Positions 7,601 through 16,168 of a DNA stretch of 64,000 bases are shown here, one piece after another. The notes below the pieces were generated by a model, which saw nothing but the letters and a program-made list of their open reading frames with translations, had not been told where the DNA came from and ran no database searches. The position numbers were made by a program, and so were the translations under genes. The stretch is from the NCBI RefSeq assembly GCF_041022165.1, contig NZ_CP163302.1:4030001-4094000 (forward strand), in the 5' to 3' direction. Source of the stretch: Sinomonas sp. P10A9. Lineage in GTDB: Bacteria; Actinomycetota; Actinomycetes; Actinomycetales; Micrococcaceae. How positions within the stretch are numbered: position 1 is the stretch's first letter; every line of letters begins with the position of its first letter.

Positions 7601-8833
7601 CTATTTCGCGTTGACGTTCTCGAGCACCACGGCGAGCCCCTGGCCCACACCGATGCAGATCGCGGCTACACCCCACCGCTCTCCGCTGCGCTGAAGCGAG
7701 CGGGCGAGCGTGCCGAGGATGCGGCCGCCGGACGCGCCGAGCGGGTGCCCCATCGCGATCGCGCCGCCGTGCTGGTTGACGATCTCGGGGTCGATCTTCC
7801 ACGCGTCCACGCAGGCGAGGGACTGCGCGGCGAAGGCCTCGTTGAGCTCGACGGCGCCCACCTGGTCCCAGCCGATGCCGGCCTTCGCGAGGGCCCGGTT
7901 CGCGGCCTCGACGGGTGCGAAGCCGAAGTACTGTGGCTCGTTGGCCGCAGCGCCGCGGCCCGCGATGCGTGCGATGGGAGCCAGTCCGAGCGTCCCCGCG
8001 GCGGCTTCGGAGCCGAGCAGGACCGCGGAGGCACCGTCGGAGAGCGGGGAGGCGTTGCCTGCGGTGACGGTGCCGCCGGTCGTCGTACCCGAGCGGTCGC
8101 CGTTGTCCTTGCGGAACGCGGTCTTGAGGCCGCCGAGGGACTCCGCGGAGGACCCCGCCCGGATGCCCTCGTCACGCGTCACATCGGTTCCGGGGACGGC
8201 GGCGACGAGATCGTCGTAGAAGCCCTCGTTCCAGGCCTTGTCGGAAAGGGTGTGCGAGCGGGCGGCGAACTCATCCTGACGGTCGCGGCCGATCGCGAAG
8301 CGCTCGCGCAGCTGCTCGGTGGCCTCGCCGAGGGACACGGTCCACTCGGACGGCATCTCCGGGTTCACGAGGCGCCAGCCGAGCGTGGTCGAGGCGAGCG
8401 CCAAGTCCCCGGCCGGGTAGGGCTTGTCCGTCTTCGGCAGGACCCACGGCGCGCGGGACATCGACTCCACACCGCCCACCAGCATGACGTCGGCGTCGCC
8501 CACCTGGATCTGGCGCGAGGCGATCATCGCGGCGTCGAGGGACGAGCCGCACAGGCGGTTCACCGTGGTGCCGGGGATGGAGACGGGAAGGCCCGCGAGA
8601 AGCGTGGCCATCCGGGCGACGTTGCGGTTCTCCTCGCCTGCACCGTTGGCGTTGCCGAAGATCACTTCGTCGAGTGCGCCGGCTTCGAGCGCATCGGGCG
8701 TCAGGCCCGGGGCTCGGTCCACGACACTGCGGACCATGTGTGCCGCGAGGTCATCGGGGCGGACGCTTGCGAGGCCCTTGCCGAATTTGCCGAAGGGGGT
8801 GCGGATCGCGTCGTAGACGAAAGCGTCGGTCAT
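7601..8833 (-). CDS. pcaF: 3-oxoadipyl-CoA thiolase
   Basis: Cleaves 3-oxoadipyl-CoA to succinyl-CoA and acetyl-CoA, the last step of the pathway. 410 residues, normal for degradative thiolases. The nucleophilic Cys is in NRLCGSSLDAAM (about residue 93), the His in GGAIAMGHPLGASGGR and the second Cys in AAICIGVGQG. The N-terminus DAFVYDAIRTPFGKFGKGLA is typical of PcaF/PaaJ thiolases. Its ATG overlaps the pcaD stop (ATGA). PaaJ is the close alternative name, but the adjacent pcaI, pcaJ and pcaD decide for pcaF. Confidence 0.92.
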   Translation of the reverse strand: MTDAFVYDAIRTPFGKFGKGLASVRPDDLAAHMVRSVVDRAPGLTPDALEAGALDEVIFGNANGAGEENRNVARMATLLAGLPVSIPGTTVNRLCGSSLDAAMIASRQIQVGDADVMLVGGVESMSRAPWVLPKTDKPYPAGDLALASTTLGWRLVNPEMPSEWTVSLGEATEQLRERFAIGRDRQDEFAARSHTLSDKAWNEGFYDDLVAAVPGTDVTRDEGIRAGSSAESLGGLKTAFRKDNGDRSGTTTGGTVTAGNASPLSDGASAVLLGSEAAAGTLGLAPIARIAGRGAAANEPQYFGFAPVEAANRALAKAGIGWDQVGAVELNEAFAAQSLACVDAWKIDPEIVNQHGGAIAMGHPLGASGGRILGTLARSLQRSGERWGVAAICIGVGQGLAVVLENVNAK

Positions 8834-9696
8834 GAGTTGCTGTCCTTGGTGTTGTGGCTGTCAACGAGGGCGTCGATGGTCTCCTGCGCGAGTTCGATCA
8901 ACCCGCTTGCGGCCATGAAGTGCGCCCGGAGCAGGCTGGCGACCAGGGCCGGATTCTCGGTCGGGGCGATGTGCCCGACGTTGGGGACCTCGACGGCGAC
9001 GCCGTGCTGAGCCTGGTCGGCCATCCACTCCGCCTCGGAGAGGGGGCAGACGGAGTCGAACTGTCCCGCGACGGCGAGGAATGGGACCGAAATCTCGGCG
9101 AACCGGTCCCGGACGTCGTAGGCAGCGATGGCGCGGCAGACGGCGGCGTAGCCGAAGCGGTCTGCGTCCCGCAGGCTGTCCAGGAGCCGTGAGGACTCGG
9201 TGGGGTGCTCTCCCAGGAAGCCGGGGGCGAACCAGATCTCGGCGGAGGGCTCGAGGCGGATCTCGGTGCCCTGCTCGGCAACGGCGTCGGCGCGTTCGGC
9301 GTAGGCCTCGGCGCCGTTGAAGCGCGGCGACGAACAGACCATGGCGAGGCTCAGGAGTCGTTCGGGGTGGCGGAGAGCCAGCTCGGCCCCGGTCGCACCG
9401 CCCACTGAATCGCCCGCGTAGTGGAAGCGGACGCCCGGCTCGATGGAGTCGACGAGCTCCACGACTGCGTCTGCCAGCTCGCCCACGCTGAACTCGGCAT
9501 CCGTTGCGGCGGCCGGGGAGACACCATGGCCGGGGAGGTCCCAACCGAAGACGTCGTAGTCGCCCGCGAAAAGCTGCGCGGCGTCTTGCCACATCACCGT
9601 CGACGTCCCGAGGGAAGGCCCGAGTACCACGAGCTCCTTCTGTCCGAGCTGCTCGCGCGGACTCAGCCGCACGGCCTTGATCTTGGGCACGCTCAC
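8830..9696 (-). CDS. pcaD: 3-oxoadipate enol-lactonase
   Basis: Alpha/beta hydrolase of 288 residues that opens 3-oxoadipate enol-lactone to 3-oxoadipate. The nucleophile elbow is AGDSVGGATG (about residue 96), the oxyanion region LGPSLGTSTVMW and the catalytic His in NVGHIAPTENP. It is a stand-alone pcaD, not fused to the decarboxylase (PcaL) as in some actinobacteria. It is the first gene of the operon, downstream of the promoter at 9795-9823. Confidence 0.88.
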   Translation of the reverse strand: MSVPKIKAVRLSPREQLGQKELVVLGPSLGTSTVMWQDAAQLFAGDYDVFGWDLPGHGVSPAAATDAEFSVGELADAVVELVDSIEPGVRFHYAGDSVGGATGAELALRHPERLLSLAMVCSSPRFNGAEAYAERADAVAEQGTEIRLEPSAEIWFAPGFLGEHPTESSRLLDSLRDADRFGYAAVCRAIAAYDVRDRFAEISVPFLAVAGQFDSVCPLSEAEWMADQAQHGVAVEVPNVGHIAPTENPALVASLLRAHFMAASGLIELAQETIDALVDSHNTKDSNS

Positions 9697-9794
9697 CTAC
9701 AGGTCCTTTCCTCTTGCTCTTCCCAGTTGCCCAGCCCTCCGCAGGGTTCAGACCCCGCAGAGCTGACCACGCAACGGTCGAGACGACACCTTCA

Positions 9795-9841
9795 CGATAA
9801 CCCGATGTTCGCATATTGCACAAGAGTTCGACATACGAACA
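9795..9841 (-). promoter_or_regulatory. pca operon promoter with two IclR-type boxes
   Basis: Read on the minus strand: TTGTGC (9823-9818), a 17-bp spacer and TTATCG (9800-9795), about 100 bp upstream of the pcaD start. Overlapping the -35 is TGTTCGCATATTGCACA (9806-9822), which resembles the known PobR/PcaR operator type TGTTCGATAATCGCACA. Directly beyond it is GTTCGACATACGAAC (9826-9840), with perfect 5-bp arms. The resemblance to published boxes is from memory. Binding by the operon's own IclR protein is inference. Confidence 0.6.
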
Positions 9842-9997
9842 CATGACAGGCGAGACAGAGCTCGGCCTGATGACCCAGCCCGAGGGACCGAAGGATCGGT
9901 GCCGGGAGCGCGCGGAGCCGCCGGGACCAACGGCACTCCCCTCCGCCCCCGCACCTCTCGACCATGGAAGGACAGGCACCCACCCCAGGAGGCACAC

Positions 9998-10480
9998 ATG
10001 TCCGAGCACGAGTACAAGCACACGTACACGATCGACATCAGCGCACCGGTCCACGCGGTCTTCGAGCACTGCCGCGACCCACGCAACATGTTCGCCGGCC
10101 ACCCCAAGATCCACGTCGACGATGCGACCGTGACCCCTGAGGGCGTCGGGACGGTGGCGCACGTCTGGAACCAGACCATGCCGGTCACGGAGTACGTCAC
10201 CCACGAGTTCGTCACCTTCGTCCCCGACCAGCAGATCGTCATCAACTCACATCTCAAGCTGCTCAACAGGGACCTCAAGCAGCACGTCGGCTGGACCTGG
10301 AACTTCGTGCCCGAAGGCGAGGGAACGCGGCTGAACGTGCACTTCGAGAACACGGACATCACGTGGATCGAAGAGGTAATGATGAACACGGTTGCCGAGA
10401 AGGGCTGGGCCCACACGGTCAACGGCTGGCTCGAGCACATCAAGACCGAGGTCGAGAAGGAATCCGCCGCGGCCCAGTAG
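9998..10480 (+). CDS. SRPBCC-fold protein
   Basis: 160 residues from an ATG with a strong AGGAGG site; an open frame begins earlier without a ribosome site. The pattern is a START/Bet v 1 (SRPBCC) fold: a first strand YTIDISAPVHAVFEHCRDPRNM, mid-domain strands with PEGVGTVAHVWNQ, and a long C-terminal helix KGWAHTVNGWLEHIKTE. These small proteins bind hydrophobic or aromatic ligands or act as cyclase/aromatase-like carriers. It is followed 18 bp later by a second SRPBCC gene. Its promoter region is shared with the divergent pca operon, so a link to aromatic metabolism is possible but unproven. Confidence 0.75.
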   Translation: MSEHEYKHTYTIDISAPVHAVFEHCRDPRNMFAGHPKIHVDDATVTPEGVGTVAHVWNQTMPVTEYVTHEFVTFVPDQQIVINSHLKLLNRDLKQHVGWTWNFVPEGEGTRLNVHFENTDITWIEEVMMNTVAEKGWAHTVNGWLEHIKTEVEKESAAAQ

Positions 10481-10498
10481 CCGTGCGCAGATGAGCCC

Positions 10499-10930
10499 AT
10501 GCCGTATCGCCAGTCGCTCCACATCGAGGCCCCGGTCGAGAAGGTGTTCGACGCCTTCCGGGACCCGCGCACCTGGCGGGACGTCGCGGCGTCGGGCGTG
10601 AGCTTCGGCGACACGCACTGCACCCCGGAGGGCCTCGGGACCCACTACACGTGGATCGCGAACCTCGCAGGCATTCGCCTCCACGGCTTCAACGTGTACA
10701 CCGAGTTCGTCCCCAACCGGCGTATCACCGACCGCAGTTCGCTGTCCCTCGAAGGGACGTGGACGTACGAGTTCGAGCCGGAGGGGTCCGGTACAAGGCT
10801 CACGATGGAGAACCGATCCGGCGGCCTGTGGCGGCTCTGGCCCCTCGAACTGCTCCTGGCGCGGGCGACCGCGGCATCCCACGGCCCGGTGTTCGAGAAG
10901 GTCAAGGCGAAGCTGGAGTCGGGCCAATAG
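10499..10930 (+). CDS. second SRPBCC-fold protein
   Basis: 143 residues, a shorter relative of the preceding protein: both begin with the same strand-turn pattern (SLHIEAPVEKVFDAFRDPRTW here) and share an FxPEGxGTRL motif (EFEPEGSGTRLTMENR). The pair probably arose by duplication. Ends with a long helix (HGPVFEKVKAKLESG). No catalytic residues can be identified and the ligand is unknown. Confidence 0.75.
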   Translation: MPYRQSLHIEAPVEKVFDAFRDPRTWRDVAASGVSFGDTHCTPEGLGTHYTWIANLAGIRLHGFNVYTEFVPNRRITDRSSLSLEGTWTYEFEPEGSGTRLTMENRSGGLWRLWPLELLLARATAASHGPVFEKVKAKLESGQ

Positions 10931-10958
10931 AGTCGGGCCGGTAGAGTCGCGGCGTGAG
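10917..10958 (+). repeat. three 14-bp tandem repeats across a gene boundary
   Basis: AGTCGGGCCAATAG, AGTCGGGCCGGTAG and AGTCGCGGCGTGAG follow one another. The first holds the TAG stop of the SRPBCC gene and the third holds the GTG start of the hydrolase. Confidence 0.8.
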
Positions 10959-11844
10959 CCAACCCGTCCGCATCCCCTACGGCCCGCATCCCGATCAGTG
11001 GGGCGACTTGTACCTGCCGTCCCCCGCCGCGCACGACGGCGCGTGGCGCGGCGTCGTCGTCGTGATCCACGGCGGGTACTGGCGCGACCGGTACACCGCT
11101 GACCTCGGCGCGCCGGTCGCCGAGGATCTCGCCGCGCACGGCTTCGCGGCGTGGAACCTCGAGTACCGGCGCGCCAAGTCTGACCTGCCAGACGGTACCC
11201 GCACGGCGGGCGGCGGCGGGTGGCCGACCACGTTCCACGACGTCGCCGCCGGGATCGACCGCCTCGACGATATCGCGGGCCTGGGTGCGCTCACGGATGA
11301 CGACGCCGCGCGCCTCGGGCGGCTCGTCGCGGCGGGGCAGGTGGTCGGTCTGGGCCATTCGGCGGGAGGCCATCTGGCGGTGTGGGCCGCCGGACGCCAC
11401 CGGCTCCCACCTGACGCGCCGGGCGCCCCCGCGAAAGGCGGGCGGCCCCGGGTGCCGTTGCGCGGCGTCGTGAGCCAGGCGGGGGTGCTGAGCCTCGCAG
11501 CGGCAGACGAGCTGGGGCTGAGCAACCATGCCGCGCGGAATCTCATGGGCGGATCGTCAGCAGACTCGCCCGAGCTCGCGCGGGCCTTCGCCCTCGCAGA
11601 CCCGCAGCGGGCGCTGCCCATCGGCGTGCCGGTCCACGCCGTGCACTCCCCCAACGACGACGCCGTCCCGTTCGCGCTGTCCGCGGGCTACGTCGCCGAG
11701 GCCCGCGCTGCCGGCGACCCTGCGCTGCTGCACGAGACCACCGGCGACCACGTCGCCATCATCGACCCCGCCCACGAGGCGTACCGCCTGTGCCGACGGC
11801 TCGTGGGCGAGCTCCTTGACTCCCAGCAACTTCCCAGTATCTGA
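10954..11844 (+). CDS. alpha/beta hydrolase (esterase/kynurenine formamidase-like)
   Basis: 296 residues from GTG 10954 (VSQPVRIPYGPHPDQWGDLY), with only a weak ribosome site because the start sits inside a tandem repeat. The HGGYWRDRYTADLG oxyanion loop and VGLGHSAGGHLAVW nucleophile elbow (about residue 135) place it among HGGxW esterases such as kynurenine formamidase-type hydrolases. The acid and His are expected in HSPNDDAVPF and TTGDHVAIID. The loop around residues 145-165 is Gly/Pro-rich. Substrate unknown. Confidence 0.8.
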   Translation: MSQPVRIPYGPHPDQWGDLYLPSPAAHDGAWRGVVVVIHGGYWRDRYTADLGAPVAEDLAAHGFAAWNLEYRRAKSDLPDGTRTAGGGGWPTTFHDVAAGIDRLDDIAGLGALTDDDAARLGRLVAAGQVVGLGHSAGGHLAVWAAGRHRLPPDAPGAPAKGGRPRVPLRGVVSQAGVLSLAAADELGLSNHAARNLMGGSSADSPELARAFALADPQRALPIGVPVHAVHSPNDDAVPFALSAGYVAEARAAGDPALLHETTGDHVAIIDPAHEAYRLCRRLVGELLDSQQLPSI

Positions 11845-11906
11845 ACGTAGCCTCCACGCCATTGGGGGGCGCAGTGGCTCCCGCCTGCCGCAGAGGAGCC
11901 CGCCGC

Positions 11907-12473
11907 ATGTCCCACGAGCCGCCGTTCATCCCCGTGCCGCCTACCTACCCGTCGGCGCACTACCCGTTGCCGCAGCACCCTGTGGCGATGCAGCTCCGGC
12001 CCGAGGACGCTGGAAAGTCCGAGCGCTGGCGGCTCGTCCTGGGCTGCTCGGCGGCGATCCTCGCCCTGCTCGCCGGGTACTACGCCTACCTGAACATCGC
12101 AGGCGTCATGCGCGCAGTCGGTTCAATCCAAGGCCGAGGGGGCACCGTGGCGCCCGGCTCGCTGGCCGTCGCCCTCGCAATCATCGGAGCCTACTGCCTC
12201 ATGGCGCTCGGGTACGCGGCGGTCGGGACATGGAACATCGTGCAGCGGCGGAGCACCGCGCGGGCGCCCCTCGTGACTGCAATCGTGGTGGGCTCGATCG
12301 GACTGGTGCTGACCCTCGCCGAGGTCATCACATCCGGGATCGCGGGACACCCCACCCATATCGCAGGAATCGGGCTGAGCGCGCTCATCATCGGGCGGGC
12401 GGTCATCGTCCTGCGCATCAAGCCCGTCCCGGCGTGGCCCGCCGCGGCCGTGGAGTACGCGGCGGACCACTGA
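11907..12473 (+). CDS. four-helix membrane protein of unknown function
   Basis: 188 residues from ATG 11907 with a GAG-type site; an earlier in-frame ATG lacks one. A Pro/His-rich cytosolic N-terminus of about 45 residues (FIPVPPTYPSAHYPLPQHP) precedes four hydrophobic helices (LGCSAAILALLAGYYAYL; SLAVALAIIGAYCLMAL; PLVTAIVVGSIGLVLTL; GIGLSALIIGRAVIVL). No family recognised. Confidence 0.7.
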   Translation: MSHEPPFIPVPPTYPSAHYPLPQHPVAMQLRPEDAGKSERWRLVLGCSAAILALLAGYYAYLNIAGVMRAVGSIQGRGGTVAPGSLAVALAIIGAYCLMALGYAAVGTWNIVQRRSTARAPLVTAIVVGSIGLVLTLAEVITSGIAGHPTHIAGIGLSALIIGRAVIVLRIKPVPAWPAAAVEYAADH

Positions 12474-12558
12474 CCGCCCCAGCCGTCACGTGACGCCCGG
12501 GCCGTCCGGGGCATGAGGACGCGCCGTTATCGGCCTTCCGCCCGACGGGCGTCGCGCG

Positions 12559-13578
12559 TCACCACCAGAATTCGGCGATCCGCCCGGCGAGGGCTCGGCC
12601 TTGGTCGTAGCCTCCCCGCGCCGCCTGCAGACGCGTTGACGGATCCAACGCCTTCGCGTTGAACACGTCGCCAGCGCCGCCGTCAGGAAAGACGGACTCG
12701 ACCCTGCTGCCCGCCGCGCGAAGTTCGGCGACCTGGGTTGCGAGATCCATGCCCCACTCGTGCGGGTGGCGCGACCCGCCGCTGAACGGTGACAGGACCA
12801 GCACCCGACCGTATCCGGCCGCCAGATCGGCGTTGTCGTTCCGGCGGTATCCGCCGTCGAGGTAGCGGTTCTGGCCGACGCGGTAGGGCGTCATCGGCGA
12901 GGTGCTGGCGGCGACGGCGTCGACCAGGGCGATTCCGCTGTGGCGGTCGAACACCGCTGGCTCCCCCGTCTGCGCATCGACCGCCACGATCAGCACCTGC
13001 TTCCGCGGCCAGTGCTGGCTGGGAAGCCGGGCCGCGACGACGTCGCGCCAGCGCGCGCTGCCAGTCCCGTCGGAAGCATCCAGCTCGAGCGCCGCGGCGC
13101 CCATCCGGCGGCGCATGTCGGGCGCATCCTCTGCCGAGCCGATGATTGCCTGGGACCACTCCATGTAGTTCGGCCCCGACGGAGCCGGAGCGCGCCCCTT
13201 GTCGAATCCGGCGCTGCCGGCACGTGGCTGGGGCCCCGCGGCGAGGATCGCGGCATACAGTTCGGCCGGCCGCGTCCCGCTCGTGATCTGGGCAGCCACC
13301 GTCGACCCGGACGACGTCCCGATCATGAGATCGGCCTCGGTGAGATCGACGCCGGCTTCGGCCAGACCGGCGATGAGGCCGAGTTGCCACGCATTGCCTG
13401 CCGCTCCGCCGCCGGCGAGGACCAAGGCCCGCTGGTGTGAATTCTCCGGCGAGCTGATGGCATCAGCGTGCTGGTCCGGTATCGGCCCGTTGCCGGGCCG
13501 GTCTGCGCGCGCCATCGCAGGGCCGCCGGGAGTCGCCGGTGGGCTGATGCGCGGAGTAGAAGAAGGTGTTGCGTCCAT
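12559..13578 (-). CDS. patatin-like phospholipase family protein
   Basis: 339 residues. A 45-residue Pro-rich N-terminus precedes a patatin domain: oxyanion loop [13 protein letters not shown], nucleophile Ser in MIGTSSGS (GxSxG) and catalytic Asp in [16 protein letters not shown] (DGG). This is the Ser-Asp dyad of bacterial patatins, predicted to cleave acyl esters of lipids at the membrane face of the cytoplasm. The upstream leader on the same strand carries a small reading frame with a perfect ribosome site and nested hairpins, so translation may be controlled. Confidence 0.88.
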   Translation of the reverse strand: MDATPSSTPRISPPATPGGPAMARADRPGNGPIPDQHADAISSPENSHQRALVLAGGGAAGNAWQLGLIAGLAEAGVDLTEADLMIGTSSGSTVAAQITSGTRPAELYAAILAAGPQPRAGSAGFDKGRAPAPSGPNYMEWSQAIIGSAEDAPDMRRRMGAAALELDASDGTGSARWRDVVAARLPSQHWPRKQVLIVAVDAQTGEPAVFDRHSGIALVDAVAASTSPMTPYRVGQNRYLDGGYRRNDNADLAAGYGRVLVLSPFSGGSRHPHEWGMDLATQVAELRAAGSRVESVFPDGGAGDVFNAKALDPSTRLQAARGGYDQGRALAGRIAEFWW

Positions 13579-13607
13579 GGGAGTCGCCTTTCGCGAAATG
13601 CGTATTT

Positions 13608-13663
13608 GGCGCTCCCTGTGGCGACTACGTCAGTCGCGCGATCGTGGACTGCAGGGGAGCGCC
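13608..13663 (-). promoter_or_regulatory. nested hairpins in the patatin leader
   Basis: GGCGCTCCC (13608-13616) is perfectly complementary to GGGAGCGCC (13655-13663), and inside the loop GCGACT (13621-13626) pairs with AGTCGC (13632-13637). The outer stem overlaps the last third of the leader peptide frame and lies about 30 bp upstream of the patatin start, the layout of a translation-sensitive switch. Confidence 0.5.
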
Positions 13664-13684
13664 CACTGTGGATACTGCGTACAT
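13625..13684 (-). CDS. 19-residue leader peptide candidate upstream of patatin
   Basis: ATG 13684 to TAG 13625 encodes [19 protein letters not shown]. An AGGAGGTGA ribosome site, close to a perfect match to the 16S anti-SD, lies 6 bp before the ATG, stronger than that of most genes in the window. The frame overlaps one arm of the hairpin at 13655-13663. No run of a single amino acid points to a classic amino acid attenuator. It may be a regulatory uORF or a real microprotein. Confidence 0.5.
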   Translation of the reverse strand: MYAVSTVGAPLQSTIARLT

Positions 13685-13804
13685 GGGTCTCACCTCCTGC
13701 CGATAGGTCACGATCACGGGAATGATCGCACGCAGCCGGCGCGGTGCGCAACCGCCGGGGCGACGGGCAAGGGGCGGCCGACAGTCCGCTGGCATCATGG
13801 GCGC

Positions 13805-14143
13805 GTGAGCATCCTCAAGTCCGTGGTCCTGTTCGTCCTCGCCGCCGCGGCCGAGATCGGCGGTGCGTGGCTCGTATGGCAGTCGGTCCGTGAGGGCAGG
13901 CCGTGGTGGTGGGCGGGGCTCGGGGTGGCCGCGCTCGGGATCTACGGGTTCGTCGCGACCTTCCAGCCCGACGCCCACTTCGGTCGGATCCTGGCCGCGT
14001 ACGGCGGCGTCTTCGTGGCCGGCTCCCTCGCGTGGGGCATGATCGTGGACGGCTTCCGGCCGGACCGCTGGGACGTGATCGGCGCTGCGGTGTGCCTCGC
14101 GGGGGTCGCGGTCATCATGTTCGCGCCCCGCGCCTCGGCCTGA
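13805..14143 (+). CDS. YnfA/UPF0060 family membrane protein
   Basis: 112 residues from GTG 13805 ([22 protein letters not shown]). Four helices and the family hallmarks [39 protein letters not shown] and the closing [20 protein letters not shown] are all present. Length matches the family (about 108). The biochemical role is unclear; the family resembles the small multidrug resistance fold. A longer open frame upstream is not supported. Confidence 0.92.
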   Translation: MSILKSVVLFVLAAAAEIGGAWLVWQSVREGRPWWWAGLGVAALGIYGFVATFQPDAHFGRILAAYGGVFVAGSLAWGMIVDGFRPDRWDVIGAAVCLAGVAVIMFAPRASA

Positions 14144-14183
14144 CGGACCGCCCACCCGCGCGGGCGTCAGGTGAACGGGCGCG

Positions 14184-14573
14184 TCAGAGGAAGCTGCAGA
14201 TCTCCCCGGCGTTGCACGACGACGGATTGGCGGCTGCGGCCGCGACGTGCACCGTCGCGACGGCCGCACGCAATGCCGTGAGCTCGGCAATCTGCGCGTC
14301 GAGGGCCTCCAGATGCCGAGCCAATGCCTTCGCGACGTGCCCGCACGGCGCCTCGCCGGCGTCGCGCACCTCGAGCAGGTCCTCGATCTGGGCGAGAGTC
14401 AGCCCGGCCGCACGGCCTCGGCGGATGAACCCGATGCGCCCGACCACCTCGGGCGCATAGTCCCGGTACCCGTTCGACCCACGCTCCGGATCGGACAGGA
14501 GCCCGCGGGACTCGTAGAACCTCAGCGTCTTGGTGCTCACGCCTGCGGCCGCCGCCGCCTCGCCAATGCGCAT
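14184..14573 (-). CDS. merR: MerR-family metal-responsive regulator, mercury type
   Basis: 129 residues from ATG 14573 (MRIGEAAAAAGVSTKTLRFYE), the canonical MerR N-terminus; the open frame extends 29 codons upstream without homology. HTH and wing at 1-70, a dimerisation helix at about 80-110, and three Cys for metal: one in EAPCGHVAKAL at the helix start and two in the tail SSCNAGEICSFL. Three Cys spaced this way match mercury-type MerR proteins. Divergent from merA across a MerR-type operator. Confidence 0.85.
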   Translation of the reverse strand: MRIGEAAAAAGVSTKTLRFYESRGLLSDPERGSNGYRDYAPEVVGRIGFIRRGRAAGLTLAQIEDLLEVRDAGEAPCGHVAKALARHLEALDAQIAELTALRAAVATVHVAAAAANPSSCNAGEICSFL

Positions 14574-14597
14574 CCCAGCCTCCTCAGCGCCCGGACC

Positions 14598-14646
14598 TGA
14601 CCTTCCACCTGGGCTTGACCTTCCAGTATAGGGGAAGGTCCACACT
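14598..14646 (+). promoter_or_regulatory. MerR-type operator and merA promoter
   Basis: ACCTTCC (14618-14624), 8 bp, GGAAGGT (14632-14638): the perfect 7-8-7 dyad of MerR/CueR operators. TTGACC (14615-14620) overlaps its left arm; the -10 would be CACACT (14641-14646) after a long 20-bp spacer, as these regulators require. A second direct copy of the half-site, TGACCTTCCA, sits 18 bp upstream at 14598-14607. On the opposite strand the dyad contains TATACT, a good -10 for merR. Confidence 0.7.
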
Positions 14647-14652
14647 GGCGGC

Positions 14653-16119
14653 ATGAGCAACTACGACTACGATCTGGCGATCATCGGCTCCGGCGGAGGG
14701 GCCTTCTCAGCGGCGATCCGCGCCACGGGCCTGGGCAAACGCGTCCTCATGGTCGAGCGGGGGACCATCGGCGGGACCTGCGTCAACACAGGGTGTGTGC
14801 CCTCGAAGGCGCTCCTTGCGGCCGCCGAAGCGAGGCACACGGCCGCCGACGCAGCGGGCAGGTTCCCCGGCATCGGATCCTCCGCTGGCCCCGTGGACAT
14901 GGGCGCACTCATCGCGGGCAAGCAGGCCCTCGTCGAGTCAATGCGGCAGGAGAAGTACGTGGACCTCGCCGCCGACTACGGCTGGGATGTGGTCCAGGGA
15001 GAGGCCTCCTTCTCGGGCACCCCCGGCGAGCCGGTGCTGACCATCACGCACGACGGCGGCGCGCTCGCCTCGGTCGAGGCGCGCTCCTCTGTCACGGCCC
15101 AGCACTACCTCGTCGCAACGGGGTCCTCGCCGTGGATCCACCCGATCGAGGGCCTGCCCGAAGTGGACTACCTGACCTCGACCACGGCGATGGAGCTCAG
15201 CGAGATCCCCGAGTCCCTCCTCGTCCTCGGCGGCGGGTACGTCGCGCTCGAGATGGCCCAGCTGTTCGCGCGTCTTGGGACGAGGGTGACGATGCTCGTG
15301 CGCAGCCGCCTTGCCTCGCACGAGGAGCCCGAGGCGTCGCGTGCGCTCATGGGCGTCTTCGCGGACGAGGGCATCCACGTGGTCCGTCGCGCCGCCGTCG
15401 CCTCGGTGGGCACGGATCCCCTCACGGGCGAGGTGGTCGCCGTCGCCGAGGTGGGCAGCGTCGGGGCCAAGGAGAGGCAGGAGTTCCGGGCCGCGCGGGT
15501 CCTCGTCGCGATGGGCCGCAGGCCCGTGACTCGAGCGCTGAACCTCAAGGAGGTCGGCGTCGAGACCGGCGAGTCCGGGGAGATCGTCGTGGACGACACC
15601 CTCGCCACTACGAATCCCCGCGTCTGGGCCGCCGGAGACGTCACGGGACACCCAGAGTTCGTCTACGTCGCGGCCCACCACGGGGCGCTCGTGGTCGAGA
15701 ACGCCTTCACGGGCGCCGGCCGCACCGTGGACTATCGGCATCTCCCCCGTGTCACGTTCACCTCCCCGGCGCTCGGCGCCGTCGGCCTGACGGACAAGCA
15801 GGCGCGCGAGTCCGGGTATCGGTGCGAGTGCCGCGTGCTGCCGCTCGAGTACGTGCCTCGCGCGATCGTGAACAGGGACACGCGGGGGTTCATCAAGATC
15901 GTCGCCGAGGCGGCCACGGGGAAGATCCTAGGCGTCACCGCCGTGGCAAAGGACGCCGGAGAGCTGGCCGCCGCCGGCGTGTACCTCCTCGAGGCGGGCA
16001 TGACCGTCGATCAGGTGGCAGCCATGTGGAGCCCGTACCTGACGATGGCGGAGGGGATCCGGATCGCCGCGCAGTCCTACACGGCGGACGTCTCGCGGCT
16101 CTCCTGCTGCGCGGTGTGA
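14653..16119 (+). CDS. merA: mercury(II) reductase
   Basis: Flavoprotein disulfide reductase reducing Hg(II) to Hg(0) with NADPH. 488 residues, the core form without the N-terminal metal-binding (HMA) domain. FAD site IIGSGGGAFSAAI; redox pair Cys43-Cys48 in GGTCVNTGCVPSK; NAD(P) site VLGGGYVALEMAQ; second FAD motif VWAAGDVTG; and the diagnostic C-terminal vicinal Cys485-Cys486 in LSCCAV. No merT, merP or merB is next to it, so uptake must rely on other transporters. The predicted transcription start coincides with the ATG and no ribosome site is visible. Confidence 0.93.
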   Translation: MSNYDYDLAIIGSGGGAFSAAIRATGLGKRVLMVERGTIGGTCVNTGCVPSKALLAAAEARHTAADAAGRFPGIGSSAGPVDMGALIAGKQALVESMRQEKYVDLAADYGWDVVQGEASFSGTPGEPVLTITHDGGALASVEARSSVTAQHYLVATGSSPWIHPIEGLPEVDYLTSTTAMELSEIPESLLVLGGGYVALEMAQLFARLGTRVTMLVRSRLASHEEPEASRALMGVFADEGIHVVRRAAVASVGTDPLTGEVVAVAEVGSVGAKERQEFRAARVLVAMGRRPVTRALNLKEVGVETGESGEIVVDDTLATTNPRVWAAGDVTGHPEFVYVAAHHGALVVENAFTGAGRTVDYRHLPRVTFTSPALGAVGLTDKQARESGYRCECRVLPLEYVPRAIVNRDTRGFIKIVAEAATGKILGVTAVAKDAGELAAAGVYLLEAGMTVDQVAAMWSPYLTMAEGIRIAAQSYTADVSRLSCCAV

Positions 16120-16168
16120 GGATGCGGCTGCCCGCGGCGGCGTGCCGCATGCGGTGGCCGTGCCCCGC

